Shown in pieces: positions 11,401 to 24,874 of a stretch of 64,000 bases of DNA. The notes below the pieces were generated by a model. The model was not told the DNA's origin. It ran no database searches and was given only the letters and a program-made list of their open reading frames with translations. The stretch covers positions 4,674,361 to 4,738,360 of the forward strand of contig JAYKAV010000112.1 of assembly GCA_035582835.1 (NCBI GenBank), read 5' to 3'. The translations under genes were made by a program, and so were the position numbers. Numbering within the stretch: the stretch's first letter is position 1; each line of letters begins with the position of its first letter. The stretch comes from Phoebastria nigripes (taxonomy: Eukaryota > Chordata > Aves > Procellariiformes > Diomedeidae).

Positions 11401-12790
11401 AGCTGTGGAGGAGTCAGCATCTCCCACCGTAGAGCTCGATGCCACATTACCACCCAAGCAGTGTCGGGGTGAGCGTGCCAGGGCTGCCGGTGCTGCCGGT
11501 GCTGCTGGTGGTGCCGGGGCTGGGCACAGTGGTGCGGCAGAAGGCGTAGGGAGGAACCACCATTTCTGCTCACCTCCTGAGGATTTGAAACCACCCACGG
11601 GGAGCTGCAGCTGCATGAATGGCAAAACTGTGTCACAGCACAAACCTGATTGTCACAGAAGTGTCAGCGCTTTGAGACAAGTTTTAAAATGTGTATGTGA
11701 GTGCCTTTGAGGTACCCTTTAAGATCATCTTTTCTGGCAATTTTTTATTCATTTTTGTGCACTGGGGATCCCCAAAGGAGCATTTCTGTTGTGATTCTTA
11801 CATCTTCCCACTGATCTGCTATGACTCTCAGTTATGCTGAGACTGTTCTCGGCACATTGCTGATATTGCCGGGCAGGAACCGTGCTGTACATGCCTAGGA
11901 CTGGGATTGAACCTGCTCTCTTTGATCAATAGTGCATTTCTGTTTCTACCTGACTACTATATTCTGTGTGAAAGCTCTGTGATTTCCTCCTGTTTTGGCT
12001 GCTGGCTAATTTAAACGCNACACCCTGCCATTCTACAGAATTTGGAGGCTTTTTCACCACCCATGTTTTTGCAGGTAGGCAAACAAGACGTTAGTCTTTG
12101 AAACAAACATGGCCACAGAACAATTAAAATTGAGAATGCATCATTCCAAAGAAAATAACTATAACTCTCTCTTCCTTTTGTTATTATACTGCTATAAACA
12201 AAATACTTTTTTTTTCTTCTCTGGACTACCAATTCACATGATTTCTAATGAAGTCCTGCGTTGTTTCTCCCTCACTTCAGTGAAGCTGGTGACTACGTAC
12301 ACGTCCATGTTTTCTATTCCTTTCAGGAATAAAATATTCATCACACACACACAGAAATGCACCCAAACCATCTGCCTAGTCTTTACGTGAGATGTAGAAA
12401 GATTTGAAAACACGCTCTGCTTCCCTTCCCATTTGCACAGATGAATGGGTTTACTTGGAAGTCTTTTTCTTTTAATCTTTGTTTTACTTTGCCCTTTTTG
12501 TAAGTGTCTTAAGCCCGCAAAGTCTTTGTTTCCATTCTTGTCATGGTGCAATAGTAACAAATTAAAATGTTTTTACATATCTATTTCTCTCATAAACCAG
12601 TCTATCCTAATATACTTTGGGAAAACCCAGCAAGCCAACAGAGCCTGAATTTTCAGAAGCTATTGCTGCTATGAATGCGCAGGTTTAGACCTAGCTTTGC
12701 AGAAGTAATCAGCATATAGTTGACAATGATGGCAACTGTGAAATCAATCCCTTTGGAGTTCTGGTGCTGAGCATCAAGGGGAGCTCTTAA
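8441..12790. other. Intergenic DNA, no gene or clear repeat recognised
   Basis: About 4.3 kb between old repeat fragments. The longest frames (9671-10180 minus, 169 codons; 11070-11636 minus, 188 codons) show no recognisable domain, no homology I know and no splice context. A short GC-rich patch at about 11370-11540 contains an imperfect 9-base repeat (see separate entry). A (CA)n run lies at about 12341-12353. I see nothing else definable. Confidence 0.45.
11480..11526. repeat. Imperfect GCTGCCGGT-type short tandem repeat
   Basis: A GC-rich patch with about five imperfect copies of a 9-base unit (ggtgctgcc variants, drifting to ggtgctgct and ggtggtgcc) inside otherwise AT-rich intergenic DNA. 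One reading frame gives an alanine/glycine-rich stretch (GAAGAAGGAGAG), but there is no surrounding gene. Confidence 0.6.
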
Positions 12791-12809
12791 AAATAGTTTC
12801 TGCTTTTGA

Positions 12810-12950
12810 AAACTTTGGACTTAAGCCAGAGCTTTCATCTCCTTATCTATGAAAATGGAATACAGCTTAAATACCTCTCCAACAGCTCATGAAGGTTCAT
12901 TAATGTTTATAAAACACTTGGAACTGAAAAGCACCGAGTATTACTGATTA
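12810..12950 (+). repeat. MIR-like SINE 3' region
   Basis: The order of motifs fits the 3' half of a MIR/CORE-type SINE: a 'tttcatctccttatctatgaaaatggaata' type stretch, then 'aaatacctctcc', then 'aggttcattaatgtttataaa' and 'gcaccgagtatta'. These match the familiar 'cctcatctgtaaaatggg', 'tacctacc' and 'gattaattaatgtttgtaaagcgct' segments. Plus orientation; diverged, ancient copy. Judged by eye only. Confidence 0.55.
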
Positions 12951-14075
12951 TTTATTAATTCCCGTTGTCTTGCACCTTCACATTCCTTTCACATGTCAAA
13001 GAAGAGGATTTTGCGGGCAGCAGAACCAGCAAAACCTGTAACAGCCTCCGCTCTCCTCTCTGCCTTCCCTCTCTGTAATAGTCTCCCTGTAGCCCCCTCC
13101 CCAGGTCCCCGCATTGCCTTTACATCTTCAATCCCCCCTTCCCGCAATGCCTCCTGTCTCCCCTCCTTCCAGTGTGGTCCTGGGCTCCCTCCCAAGGCCT
13201 CCGTGCTGAGGCCGGCTGGTCTGACACAGCTGCAGAGTGGCCAAGAAGTGAGAGCATGAAAATTGGTTAGACTTGAGAGACCGAAGGGCAAAAATGAGGG
13301 CAGACTCCATGGTAGAGCCCTTCTCCNCTGCCAAGCTTCCAGCTGACAGAGCTTGTACAGCTCCATCTCTTCCAGGCCTCTGCCCCTCTCCCTCCTTTGG
13401 TTGAAATTAGCCACAGGTTTAAGAGTTACTGGGACGGGGAGGTTGGTACTAGACTGTGTAAATACAGAATTGGTTTCTTCCTTTGTTGATCAAGCAGACG
13501 TTTGAAATGCTCTGAATGTTCAGATCATAAATAAACCGCACTGAGCAAATTCCCTTTTTCCTGTTGAAACCATTTATCTAAGTACAGTTTTGACATTTCT
13601 CTGTGCTCCTTTTTACAAGGTTGTACTCACAGTGGTAGGTGTATGTGAGTTGATCCATTCGTGGTACAGATTAAGTCTTCTGAAGGACACAGTGGCTTGT
13701 CTCAGAAGTGCATATGTTCTCCAGGAACAAGACTCAGGACCTTAACAAAAAAGCATTTTCAGAAGCATTTTCATGCTATCAAACTATCCTGTAGCCGCTC
13801 TCAGCCCACCTACCTTGTGCCAACGTGACACAAAGTTTACTCAGCCCCAGCATGGCCTGTGGAAGCTGCAGTAACTCCTTCTGGCCAGAGGAAGGATGTT
13901 GTAAACCAAGGAGCTTGCTGGGGCATGCCATCTTCTAAAGACAACACATCTGTAAAAATACAGGAACATGTACATCTGTACAGGCACTTTGTATACCTAC
14001 ATAGAGAAAGCAGTGAGCTAACAGGGGAACCGAAATTAAGCGAGTTGCGTTAGCACTTTCCCCTGTTTTGGCTGA
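12951..14075. other. Intergenic DNA with a GC-richer patch, no gene recognised
   Basis: The segment at 13000-13420 is richer in C and T on the plus strand than its surroundings and carries overlapping open frames on both strands (up to 141 codons, minus). None resembles a known protein and I see no paired splice sites with conserved coding sequence. Confidence 0.45.
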
Positions 14076-14084
14076 GAAGCAGTC

Positions 14085-14175
14085 CTAGGACTCAGGAGAC
14101 CTGACACTTTCAGTTCTGCTGCACGTTCGCAGCTCTGGCAAGTTAGACCTCTGCCCGCTTCTTGCTGTAGGATTT
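14085..14175 (+). repeat. Possible MIR-like SINE fragment
   Basis: The order 'ctaggactcaggagacctga', then an 'agttctgctgcac' stretch, then 'gctctggcaagttagacctc' recalls the MIR order 'aggagacctgagttc', 'ctctgccact', 'cttgggcaagtcacttaacctc'. The match is weak and by eye. Confidence 0.35.
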
Positions 14176-17100
14176 ACCCTGGCTTACGTATGTGGGTGTG
14201 GATACCCAGACAAACCAAACTTGCCTGAAAGCACACATTTGATTCACGGTTCTATATGCAAGTCCACGCGAGGAGTTTTGGGAGGGTGGCTAGGACTTCA
14301 AAGCATCACTGGTATTAACTACCTAAGGAACTGTTTCACCGCGTGCTGCGGAAAGATGTGTTTGTCTTTCCTCAGCTCCTGCTCACAGACGTTCCTAGTC
14401 CATTATTAAACTACCAAAAATAAAATAATTCTGATTCAGCATTTTCTCCCTTATGTCCTCTCGAGCTGCTGCCCAGACATGGATCCTGCACCAGTGAATG
14501 GGCTGTTCCTGTTTTGGACTGTGATGTTATTTCAGAAGGATGCACACAGAAGGCTCTGGCCATGAAGGGCATTTCAGCAGTGGTTTTTTTAACCCTTACT
14601 TGACGGTGATAGTTCCTGGCAAAGAAATGGTGCTGCTGATGTAGCAGAAGGGAGACAGCTGTTGTTTGCCCCAGCTCTCGCCAGCCGAGGTCTCTGGTGC
14701 CACAAGGTTGTGAGATTGCATCAAGATCTAGATAGGGGTGATGAGCAGCAGCTACAAAGTTATTGCATAGGGAAAGCCGCCTTCATGGAGCCCTGTGAAG
14801 AGCTTGCTCTGACCCACAGGTGCTGGAATAAACCAGGGAGGGGGGCCAGTGCACGAATGGGTCATCACTACTAACCAGGGGATGGCTGCACCAGGCTTAG
14901 GTAACCATTTTCATGTTGATTAGACAACTTCTAATGCTGTGATAGTAAGATGTTTGTGCTGTGGTTGCTGATGCCAAACCACAGGCTCCGGTGGCTAATA
15001 CACATGAAATAGTAGCTGGCTGAGGGAGAGTGCACTTTTCCAGCTACACTGCCTGCATGCGTGTGTCCTTGGTGCGATCTCCACAAGAAACGCAGGAATG
15101 ATTGGCAGTCAGGGACACATATCTGCAGATGGTGGCTGATCACAGGGAAACATTTATGGACACAAGCATGGGATGCATAGTGCATGAAACAAGGATACTG
15201 AGGAAAGTGAGGGTTTCCCCTTTGGAGAAGGGGCTTAGTTTATTTCCAGTAATATATACTTACAAATAGAATGTTTCTGCCCATTATTACATTATTTGAC
15301 CCACCTCACCATCTTCTGTCTTGGCACGCAAAGTTATATGCTGAGGTCAGATCACCTGATGGGAAAAGAAGGTTTAATTATATATGAAATACTTGCAGAA
15401 TGGTTTCAGTTGCTGAAGGCAAAATGGCCCAGCCTTCAAACTTGTTTGGATGCCAGTGTGCTCCATGCCATTTGTGTTAACACAGCACTCTGCACCTTCA
15501 CAGCTTCTGTGAGGGTGTCAGTTAAGGATGCTGGTCTTCTGTGATAGGCAGGGACGGCAGGAGAAATTGGGGTACCACACGGTCTCGTATCTCTGTGTGG
15601 CAAGTGGCATGCTTGTGCGCTTGTGTGCATCACAGTTTGTGTATGTGAGAGGAAGAGTTTCATGCTGTAGGTACTTCTTGACTGTTCTTCCTTTCCCATG
15701 CACTCCAAGGCTAAACACATTCAAAATAATTTGCATCTGTGTCCAAGATCACTAAGCATTTGCAGGAGAACGGGGAACCCTTATTCCCCGCAACAGATTC
15801 CTGCCCTGTCATCTTATCTAAGAAGAAAACTGTATTCTACTCCCTCTACTAAGAAAGCTGCTTTTTTTGTTAAGGGTGTGGGGGAGAGAATTTTCTTATT
15901 TAAATTGTTCATCACAACAGGGTCACTGCTTTTGTGGTATCTCTTTTATCTCATCTCTACCCATTAGCCTGTTCCGAATCCCTTGCAAGATAGTAGTTTC
16001 CAGGCACTCGGAGATACTTCAGATTTAGGCTTGAAAGAATTTAGGAAACAAGTAGCTCAGGTTTAGTGAGAAAGGGTAGGGCAATTGAAGAAAAGCCATG
16101 TCACCAACACTGGTTTAAATAGATTTTTAGGGTACTGACTTGTTGGAATTCCCTAACAGAAGAAGCTGCTTCCCAGAACTGTGACAAGAGACCTTATATC
16201 TTTGCTAAAAAGATGTTTAAATGTTATCTGCTGACCAGCATATTGTTGAATAGGGAGGAACTAAAGGAAGCTTAGTCTCTTAAATGATCTTACCAATTTC
16301 TCCATAATAAAAATAATTCTCAAACATCAAAATAAGGATGTGTGGAAGGCATTAGCAGATGTCAAACTAAGTTGGAGAAGTTTTTTAAAAACCAAAACTG
16401 CTTTTCCTTTTAGCTGTGTGCCCTTCTCCCATAATGTGGCATCATGCTACACATCTCCAAGGTGTTTACACACTTCCATTGCCACTGAGACTTAAAATAC
16501 AGGTCACTGGGGACAATGCTGTGATGCTGAAATATAAGAGAATATATATTTCACAGTGGAAGCATGAACCCCTGTTTACTAGCCNTATAATCTTAGCTTT
16601 ATCTAAGACTATTTTCCAGGGATCTGGACTATTTTCCAGACATCACTGCAAACACAGGTAGAGTAAATAAATATTTATGTATATTTATATACTCCCCTCC
16701 AACACAGAAACACACATGCTGCTCAGGACCATACCTTACAGTGGAACAGGCAGGTGGTCAGGCAGCCAGGGCGCAGGCTGGGCTTCTGCCTTGCTCTGCA
16801 TATACTTGGTATGTTTGTGACACTGGAAAAACTCAGAGTCTTCCTACAACTTAATATGTGGGCAAATCTGCGCTCTCCATTTGAGGCAGCACGTGCACTT
16901 GCAAGGGGTTTATCAAATGACTGATTAGATGTGAACCTGTCCCTATTTCTCCAGTGCATGTTATTCTCCATGACAGGAACTACCTGGGAAAGACTTGTCA
17001 GGTAATGACAAAGCCAGTGATGACCACTTCTCTAGCACTGGCTTTGCATTTCTTTTCCACCCTGTTCCTTGAGCCACCACTGAGAAGCTCCCCAGAACAT

Positions 17101-20100
17101 GACCTTAACATTCAGTCCCTTTGGGATATAAAGAAAAACCCCAAGTGTGCTCTGACCCCTGCCTCCCACATGTCCAACAACCCTGCTCCTTCCCTTCCCC
17201 TGTGCCACCTCTCTCTCCCCGCCCCTGAAATACTGCCAAGCACCCAGGAGAGCCTCTCCAGAAGTACCTCTGAACTGCCATCCCAGTCCCTCTTGTTCTT
17301 CCACCTTCGGGAGACAACACGTATCATGGCAGTGTTACAGCCACGGACAAGGTGACTTGCCAGCGTGTCGCTGCCTACCCACTGAATTCAACTAGTACTT
17401 ACTTCTCCAGCAAAGGAACTGGTAAGGTCTCTCCTCTAGCGCAGCCACTGATTTTCATAAAACTTCTGTGCATTTAACACTTTTGAAAGAATTTTGCCTC
17501 TCTGTCAGATCTGCCTGGAAAGATTAATGGTCAGAAGTTGATGGGGGAGGGAAAGGGGGAAGGGGGCTGATTTGATAGACAGACAAATAGACAATGTGAT
17601 TGCATCAGTCTCATTTCCTTAGGAAACTGGGCTAAAAATAAAAGGCTTTATTTGCCCCTGGGAATAAAGCAGAATGTCTCTCACATCTTTACAAAACATT
17701 TGTTTCTATGTATACTTATAAATAGTCAGGATGGGAGAGGAAGTTTGCACTGGATTTTGAGCAGAGAATTAAAAGGAAGAGCAGGAGGTGCGTGAATTTC
17801 AAAACCTGGGATCCTTTCAGACATACGACAGCACAGCAGTGAATGCAGGATCTTGTACACCAATGCCATGTTACCCATGTGTATACATTGTTGGCCTGCA
17901 AACCAACTGCCCGTTGGGCAATTTCTCACACCACCACAGAATGAATGCACTTCTGCACTGGTGATGGATGATGTGCTTTATACCAAATCCTTCATGCACT
18001 TTGAAGTCAGCAGACTCTCGTAGGTATAAGTGAGCAACACAGAAATTGCTGTATTTGATCGGATTTATGGTCTAGAGATTCCTGTCTGACAGTGACCAAG
18101 ACTAGCTACTTCAGAGGAAATACTCCCCCAAAAGGTCTCATTCATCATTAATAGATTGTGTAAGGTGAAGAAGCACTTACACTAGATATTTTTGTTATCT
18201 TTGAAAATGTTGTATGTCTCCTTACAACCTTGGTCTCGGCAATAGTCTGTGGCAGTAAGTTTTTTTTATACATGCTGTATATAAAATGCTTTTTGTTTAC
18301 AAGATTTGAATNTACTACCTTTCGGTTTCATTGAACTGGCAGTGTTGTGGACTTGGGCTTTTATAGTCATACTTAACAGGAGAAAGGTTCATACAGCAGG
18401 AGCCAAGGGGGACTTCCCTCATAGTGGGTTGGCAGAACAGAAGCGGTTGTATCATCCATCTCCTTTGCTTTTGCACTACCTTTTAGTTTTTGCTTCAATG
18501 GCCTATGCACGGAAGCCCCTTCTTCCTGAGACACACTAGAATTTCCATTACAGGGATACTTTGCAGTCCCAGCAATCACTGTACTGAGGACTATGTAAAC
18601 ATGTCACTAGAGGCAGTCCTTGTCCTGAAGAATTTAAGTTTAAAATATGGAAGACCAGCACAGTCTGGGAAAAAGGGATGCAATACACCATTGGAAGATA
18701 AGAAAAGGAACATACATCTTGCCTGCAGGTATAACTGGGGCTCTTACCAGGACTTAGCCTCAACTCAGCTTCAGACTTGATCTCGCTTCCCCAGGGGATT
18801 CAGCACGACTTTAGGGATGGGATTGATCTGTCCTAACTGAGAGGTCAAAAATGAGACATCTGAGCTGATCATTCTACAATCCCTCCACAGTCAGAGAATT
18901 AGGTACTTCCAGGAGACGGTTCATGTGTCCTATCTTAAATAAAATAACAGCCATTTCTTCTGTCTACAATTATATGCATCTGAGATTTCTTCTCAGACTG
19001 GTTTAAAACCCATGCTCCACTCTACTGCTTTCAGCAGAGATACTCATTACTACCACCATCTATTCAAGATAGACTATTTTTCCCATTTCCAAATTTGTCA
19101 ACCAAATGAAGATGGTTGTCTTGATCATCTCTGTCACTAGTTAGAAGTCAGTGTCTCTGTAGGGGAAGAAATAGGACNTTACTTAAATTGTAATCACAAA
19201 ACATGTGCCTATGCCTGTCCTAGGTACCTTATTTGTTAAATAGTTTTGAATTTCTTAGGTAACCTCTGAGAATTGTGTATCTTAATTTTAGCCTAACTTG
19301 CACACTGGGAACTACTACTAATTCAAAAAGCCTCTTAGACTTCAAAATCACTTACATATTCTCAGAAATACTCTCATGATCTTGAAAGCAAAGCACAGAG
19401 ATTGGAAAAAATATGAACAAAANGGTAATCAAAGCAGCTGATGTTTTTTTTTAAGCTCAAAAGCAAAAACCCTATCTAATTATACTCAACTGCAATAAAG
19501 TCTGAGTCATGACTTGTCAGATGATCCTCTTGGTTGATGTGGTTACAAACCAACAGCTGCACATTGGGAAAGCAAGCGAACTGAAGACCTTACAAAAGCA
19601 TAAGTCTTCCTTGTTTCCCCGGTCCTTTGCTCTTCTCTCTCTGTATTACCTTATGTTCAATCAACCCATAGGGCAGAAACTGTATTTCCTAATATCTTGA
19701 TAGTGTCATGCACACTTATGTTGCCATGCAGATAATTGATGTGTAAAGAATATGAGTGATGCTGTGAAAAGCCAGAAGGGTAAGGTTAATACTTGATGTA
19801 AACTCGACTTGTATTCATTTGTTATAAANACTCCCTGAAAAAACATGTCACAGCACTGGAAAAAGAAGGTCTTTAACTTATAACACAAGGAAAATATATG
19901 GCTGGTGCAGCCTGGCAACGCTGCTGTTAGTTTTTTTGTCCAAGTAGTCACACACGCAGGCTAGTCAGGGCACTGTATGGCTGCTTCACATCTTGCTCAC
20001 TGAATTCTCAGAAACCTCTCCTGAAAACAGTACTCTCCATAGGATGCAACTACTGAGTTATTCATCAAAAGGGAACTGTTATTTTACGTTGATGTGTATG

Positions 20101-23100
20101 TTTGCTGGTTTCATTTTTCTTTTTTGTGTTTCTTAGTCCACCCACTTAGCCTGAGTTAGGGTGTCCCATAACTCAGCTATCTCCTATCTAGAGGGCATAC
20201 TTGGGCAGTTTACTTTGCTATGGAGCTAACACGTTGCATTCTCTAACAGCACTGACTGGATCTGGATCATTAATATCTTCATCGTGACCAGAGTGGATAA
20301 GCAAAGCTGTGTCTGGATACAGCGATTTTGTGATTTTCCCTTTTATTTCCTTGTACCAAGGATTATGGCTTGCTTGTTTTAAGACACTGAAAATTATGCA
20401 CTTCTAATGCAGCTGTTTGCAACAACAGATTGCGGGCAAGGTGGGGAGACGTTCAGTAGATGGAGATTGTGGAGTTTTTTTAGTAGACAGATATTGTGTT
20501 GCATTTGCCTTGTCTTTGAATCACATTAAATATACACACTGTTAAAAGGCTATTGAAATGTTCAAATGTCAGTGTTTCAAATGAAAATCAATAGCATGCT
20601 ATTAGGCTTATTATATTGCTGTTATGCATCATTAAAATGTATTTAAAAGCTTTCAGCATAAAACAGGAGATGGGATGAATAACAAGACACTTTGAGGATG
20701 TGCAGCATACTTGACGGCAAGTCAGGCACAAGAGAAACTTTGAGGGTAGCTGGAAAGCCAAGAGCTCACTGGGTGTTTGAAACATATGGGAACATGAGAA
20801 AATGAATGACACAGAACTCTGAGGATACAAATCAGTGGAGCTGCACCAAAGCTGGAGGAAAACAAAATCGTCAAATATTTTTAAAGATACTTTTATAAAT
20901 GGGTCTTCGGAGTTTGAGGTTCTTTCTTTGCCTGGTCTATATATATCACTATACCACAATGCTCAGTAATGCCCCTAAAAATACTACTGACATTTTGCCT
21001 TCTTGCACAAAAGGATTGTATCAGGTCCTAAAAGCACATTTAAAAATCAGCTTTTCCAAGCATCTTTCTGGTCAAATGTCATGTGGAAAAGTGTCACATC
21101 ATCAGATACTCTAACCTACTTCTTCCCTATCTGAAATAGTTTTTTAATGAGAAACTTTTGGTTTAATATTTAAATATGAGTGTGTATGTTTATACATGAA
21201 TAAGTACGTACATATACAATTATATACATATATGAGAAAGAGAGCTTCCTTACTAAATTTCTGAAATTTTCTTTCTAAAGGGAAAGAATGGGAAGAAGTG
21301 ACTCTCCCAATGGCCAGGAGTTTAAATGGGCGAGAGGGACAACAGATTTCCAGTCCCTACACACATGTATTTTTATGCTTTTATACCTGATTGTCACTGA
21401 GCACATGCTTGCCTTGTTTCCGGAGCAGGACTAGAACACAGACCACCATCCTGCATCTCACCAAGCACACTCTCACTAAAACCATCAGACCCTGCTTTTG
21501 CTCCCTTTCCCTTGCAGTGAATCTTCAATCCCTGTAAACGAAGCAAAGTAACTTTAGCCAGAGGAGATGAACACTCCCCTCTGCTCCTAATAGCCATAGC
21601 CTGGGCTGGAGTTTAAAATTCTACGTGCAGAGGAAGAAAGAGAACCTGAATCTCCCATTTCCTGGACAAGAGCTCTCTAATCAGCTCTGAATTATTGAAT
21701 ACTCTTTCAGAAGGTGGATTTCAAATTTGTAGCTTAAGCATAAAGTCCTTCCTCCTGCAATTTTATCTGCATAGGTAAAGATTCAACTGAAATTGATTTT
21801 GGATGAAAACAGAAACATAAAGCATAAATCAAGTCATTGAGCCAGGGAACGGAAATAGTGCCATTTGAGTCAGATGTGCAATTGCATAGCTCAAATTATA
21901 AATGCTGAGTGCTCAAATTAAAGTTCACAGTGAAGAGGTCCCGAGCAATGCATATACTGAATGTTTTCACACAAAACACATGCTCAGCTATTTTAGAATT
22001 ACAGATGGATTTTTAAAAAATCCCTGTCTGATTAAACAGTAAGAAAAAAGGACAAATGAAAATATCACTTTGCTTCAAATCATTTTCTGAGGAAAAAATA
22101 TTTCTGAGTTACCAGGGAAGGGTGTCCTAATCAGGAGAAGGGTCTACATAAAGACATATATGCAAATAGCCATACTGTATGCTGCTCTGCTTTCACGTGC
22201 CAATATGACCCTGCTGGAGTTTCACCATTGATTTTAATTGGGGCCAAAGCGCCATCTCTTCTGGAAGTGTCTAACACTCAAGAAACCAAGTGAGTGGACT
22301 AACATTAATTTACATGTGTGAGCNTCTGCCATTTGAAAACTGGCTTAAAATGCAGAAGTATCACTAAAATTCACAGTAGTTAAAGAATTCAGCAGCAAAC
22401 ATGTTTATTTCTAAGCCACCCAGAGTTCAGCACTTATGAAGCCATTCATGCTATGATATTTTTGGTGTTTAAGTGCTCTTCAAGCTGTATCCAAGAATCC
22501 CTTGGCATCTTTGAGGTCTGACTAACAAGTGAAGATGCGTTCTCATACAGTTACTCAAGAAGGCTTGTAGGCATTATTAGCGTGCCAATATTGTTGATTA
22601 CTCCAGGAATAACAAAATCTGTTTCTGCATTGGTGGTCCCATCTTGTGTTTTGAATTGAAGAGAGGAACTGGGAAGAAAAACATGCAATGGTCNCTAGAA
22701 AGATACGCATGAAGAGGTGCATACAAAATGCACCTACTCCTTCCTCTTTCTGATATGTTGCTATTTAAAATACACTGCAGATGGGATGGGTCACTTAAAT
22801 TATTATGGAAAGGAATTTGTGTACAAGAGAGAAGTCTCATGAGAATAAACAGAACAATCTGGAAGTGCTTTAATTTCCCCTTTGACTTTAAGGTGTGATT
22901 TAATTCCTTCCCACTGTGTCCTTCCCAAATGAAATGTGGGATAAAAGATATGCTGGTGGGAGTTGTTTCCTAAGTATTCAGCCTCTTTGCTAGAAGAAAC
23001 TCAAATACTTGCTGCAGAGCAAGTCAATTCAATACATCTTCTTTGCCACTTTTTCTTTCTCCTTCCAAATGCTGTCGTTTTCTATTGCTCCTTCATTAGT

Positions 23101-24870
23101 GNTTTTTTTCCTAGTGCCCACAATGCAGTTCGTGTTCCTTGGCTGCCATCTAAAATACAATAGCAAACAATAACATAATCAATTTTAATAAGGAAAGAAG
23201 GAAAAACAACTTCTACAGTTAAATTACATGGCCTTTCCCTTAGCTCAGGAAATCAAATCAAATCAAACTGAATGTGCTCCTTTGGTCATGGATCTAATTT
23301 TCCAGTAACAATTACAATTTATCAAAGGCTGGTGTTCATTTAAATACTAAAACAATTGCATACTAATGATCAAATAATTTGTAAAGGTTTATTTGTATTT
23401 GCAAAGGGTTACCTGCCAAGCTAGATTGTCTGTGTCACTTTCAGTTTGGAATCTGTGCATCTCTATTAGCATTTATGAGCCAACAGGACAGAGTTAGACA
23501 AGGAGACTGAGAGTCGGTAATTTAAGTATAGCCCCAATCCCTTTATCCCTCTTTAGGAACTCAAAGCATGATTTTTACTGAGGTTCTTACTCAAACCCAA
23601 ACATAAAGAATGACGGGTATATTTTATGCTTTTATTGACCATTTAATAGCTATTCTATAAGCTATCTAAAAGAAATGGAATATGCTCAGCCTGGTCCCAG
23701 AGGAGCTGTTCTGCAAAGGCAGAAAACTGAACCCTTCCCTTTACACCGCGAGACTGTGCTGCAGTGATGTACCTCCTGCGGAATCCGACCCCCCCAGACC
23801 CACTGAGGTAGCTGGGGCCCCAACCTTCCTCCTTGAGGGTAATGTGATCCATTTCAGAAATCAAATCTGGCTGAGAACTCACGTATTTGAGTCTGCACTA
23901 GTATCACGTACTCTCGCTTCTTCATTACACAAGTTTTGAGCCCAAGAATATCCAACACACTCACACGCCCACAAAATATAGCACCCTGTGCAGTTACAGA
24001 AACCCTCTTTTGCAGCACATTTACTACACTTCCTGCCCCAGGAGTATTTTACCCCCATCTTTTTCTTAGACTAAGTTTTTGCTACCCTAAAATGGCAATC
24101 TGTTTTAAAATCATCGTGACTTCAGAATCCCCTTTGGCAACTAATGCTTGTGCCCATCCCACTTCCTATAAAGTACTCCATCTTCTAAACTGTTAGCTTT
24201 CCTGCTCTGACCAGAAACCTTTTAATTTGGATAGATTAATTTGAGAGGGCTGCATTAGCCACATATGAGTCACACAATTTTTTTGCTATATCTCAGTCAT
24301 TGGGGAAACTTTTTATTGCTCTGAAGTCCATTTCTGCAATTCTACATCCATTATTCCAATAAGTACATTATCCAAAAGTGGCTTACATTTCTGAAATTTA
24401 TAGGAAAAGAAGAGGCAGCTTTCTTTTTCTAACCATGTTTCTTCTTTTTGCTCTGCTGTCTTCAGCACAGTTTGTTATTAGGAGCAGGCTGTACAGAAAA
24501 GCCCACCTGGACAGAAGCACCACAGGTCTATTTGACTGGGGATTAGCACCCAGCAAACCATCCCTCAATTTAAGGCACAATTTTAGGCGTGATCATTTCT
24601 AACCATAAACTTCATCCCAAAAATGAACAAACACAACTTTTCCTAGCACACCAGAAACAGAAAATCTGCTGGTCAGTCTGAGGTCAACAGATGAGCACAA
24701 CATACAAAAGCCTCAAGGAAGGAGGCTATAGGAGAAAAGCTAAATTGATTCTTTGCATCTCTACATGGGATCTTGGAGACGTTCCCAGACAAGAACCTTT
24801 ACTGACGGGGTACAAGGGAAGAGAATCGTCTCACAGTGAAGTGTTAGTAAGAGATGTGAAATGAAATACA
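14176..24870. other. Intergenic DNA between TBC1D8 and CNOT11, no gene recognised
   Basis: About 10.7 kb of mostly AT-rich sequence. The longest frame (16954-17355 plus, 133 codons) has a proline/serine-rich tail and no recognisable family. Nothing looks like a spliced coding gene, tRNA or known snRNA. Segments near 17510-17690, 20480-20660 and 21750-22160 look like complex single-copy DNA without repeat features and could be regulatory, but I have no comparative evidence. A TA/TG-rich stretch occurs at 21178-21236. Confidence 0.45.
21405..21700. repeat. Possible tRNA-headed (CORE-type) SINE remnant
   Basis: Two stretches, near 21420-21485 (ggagcaggactagaacacag and following) and 21645-21715 (gagaacctgaatctcccatt and following), loosely resemble the antisense of a tRNA-derived SINE head. 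That head has an 'ctcgaacctggatctcc' type segment, then 'gtgccctaaccact'. They are too diverged for a family call. Confidence 0.2.
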
Positions 24871-24874
24871 TAAA

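Noticed and set aside
11070..11636. 188-codon minus-strand frame
   Set aside because: No recognisable domain. It contains the GC-rich repeat patch and has overlapping frames on both strands, so there is no coding evidence beyond length.
16954..17355. 133-codon plus-strand frame with a proline/serine-rich tail
   Set aside because: No domain, no conserved start context and no splice partners. It overlaps three minus-strand frames of similar size. Best explained by C/T-rich composition.
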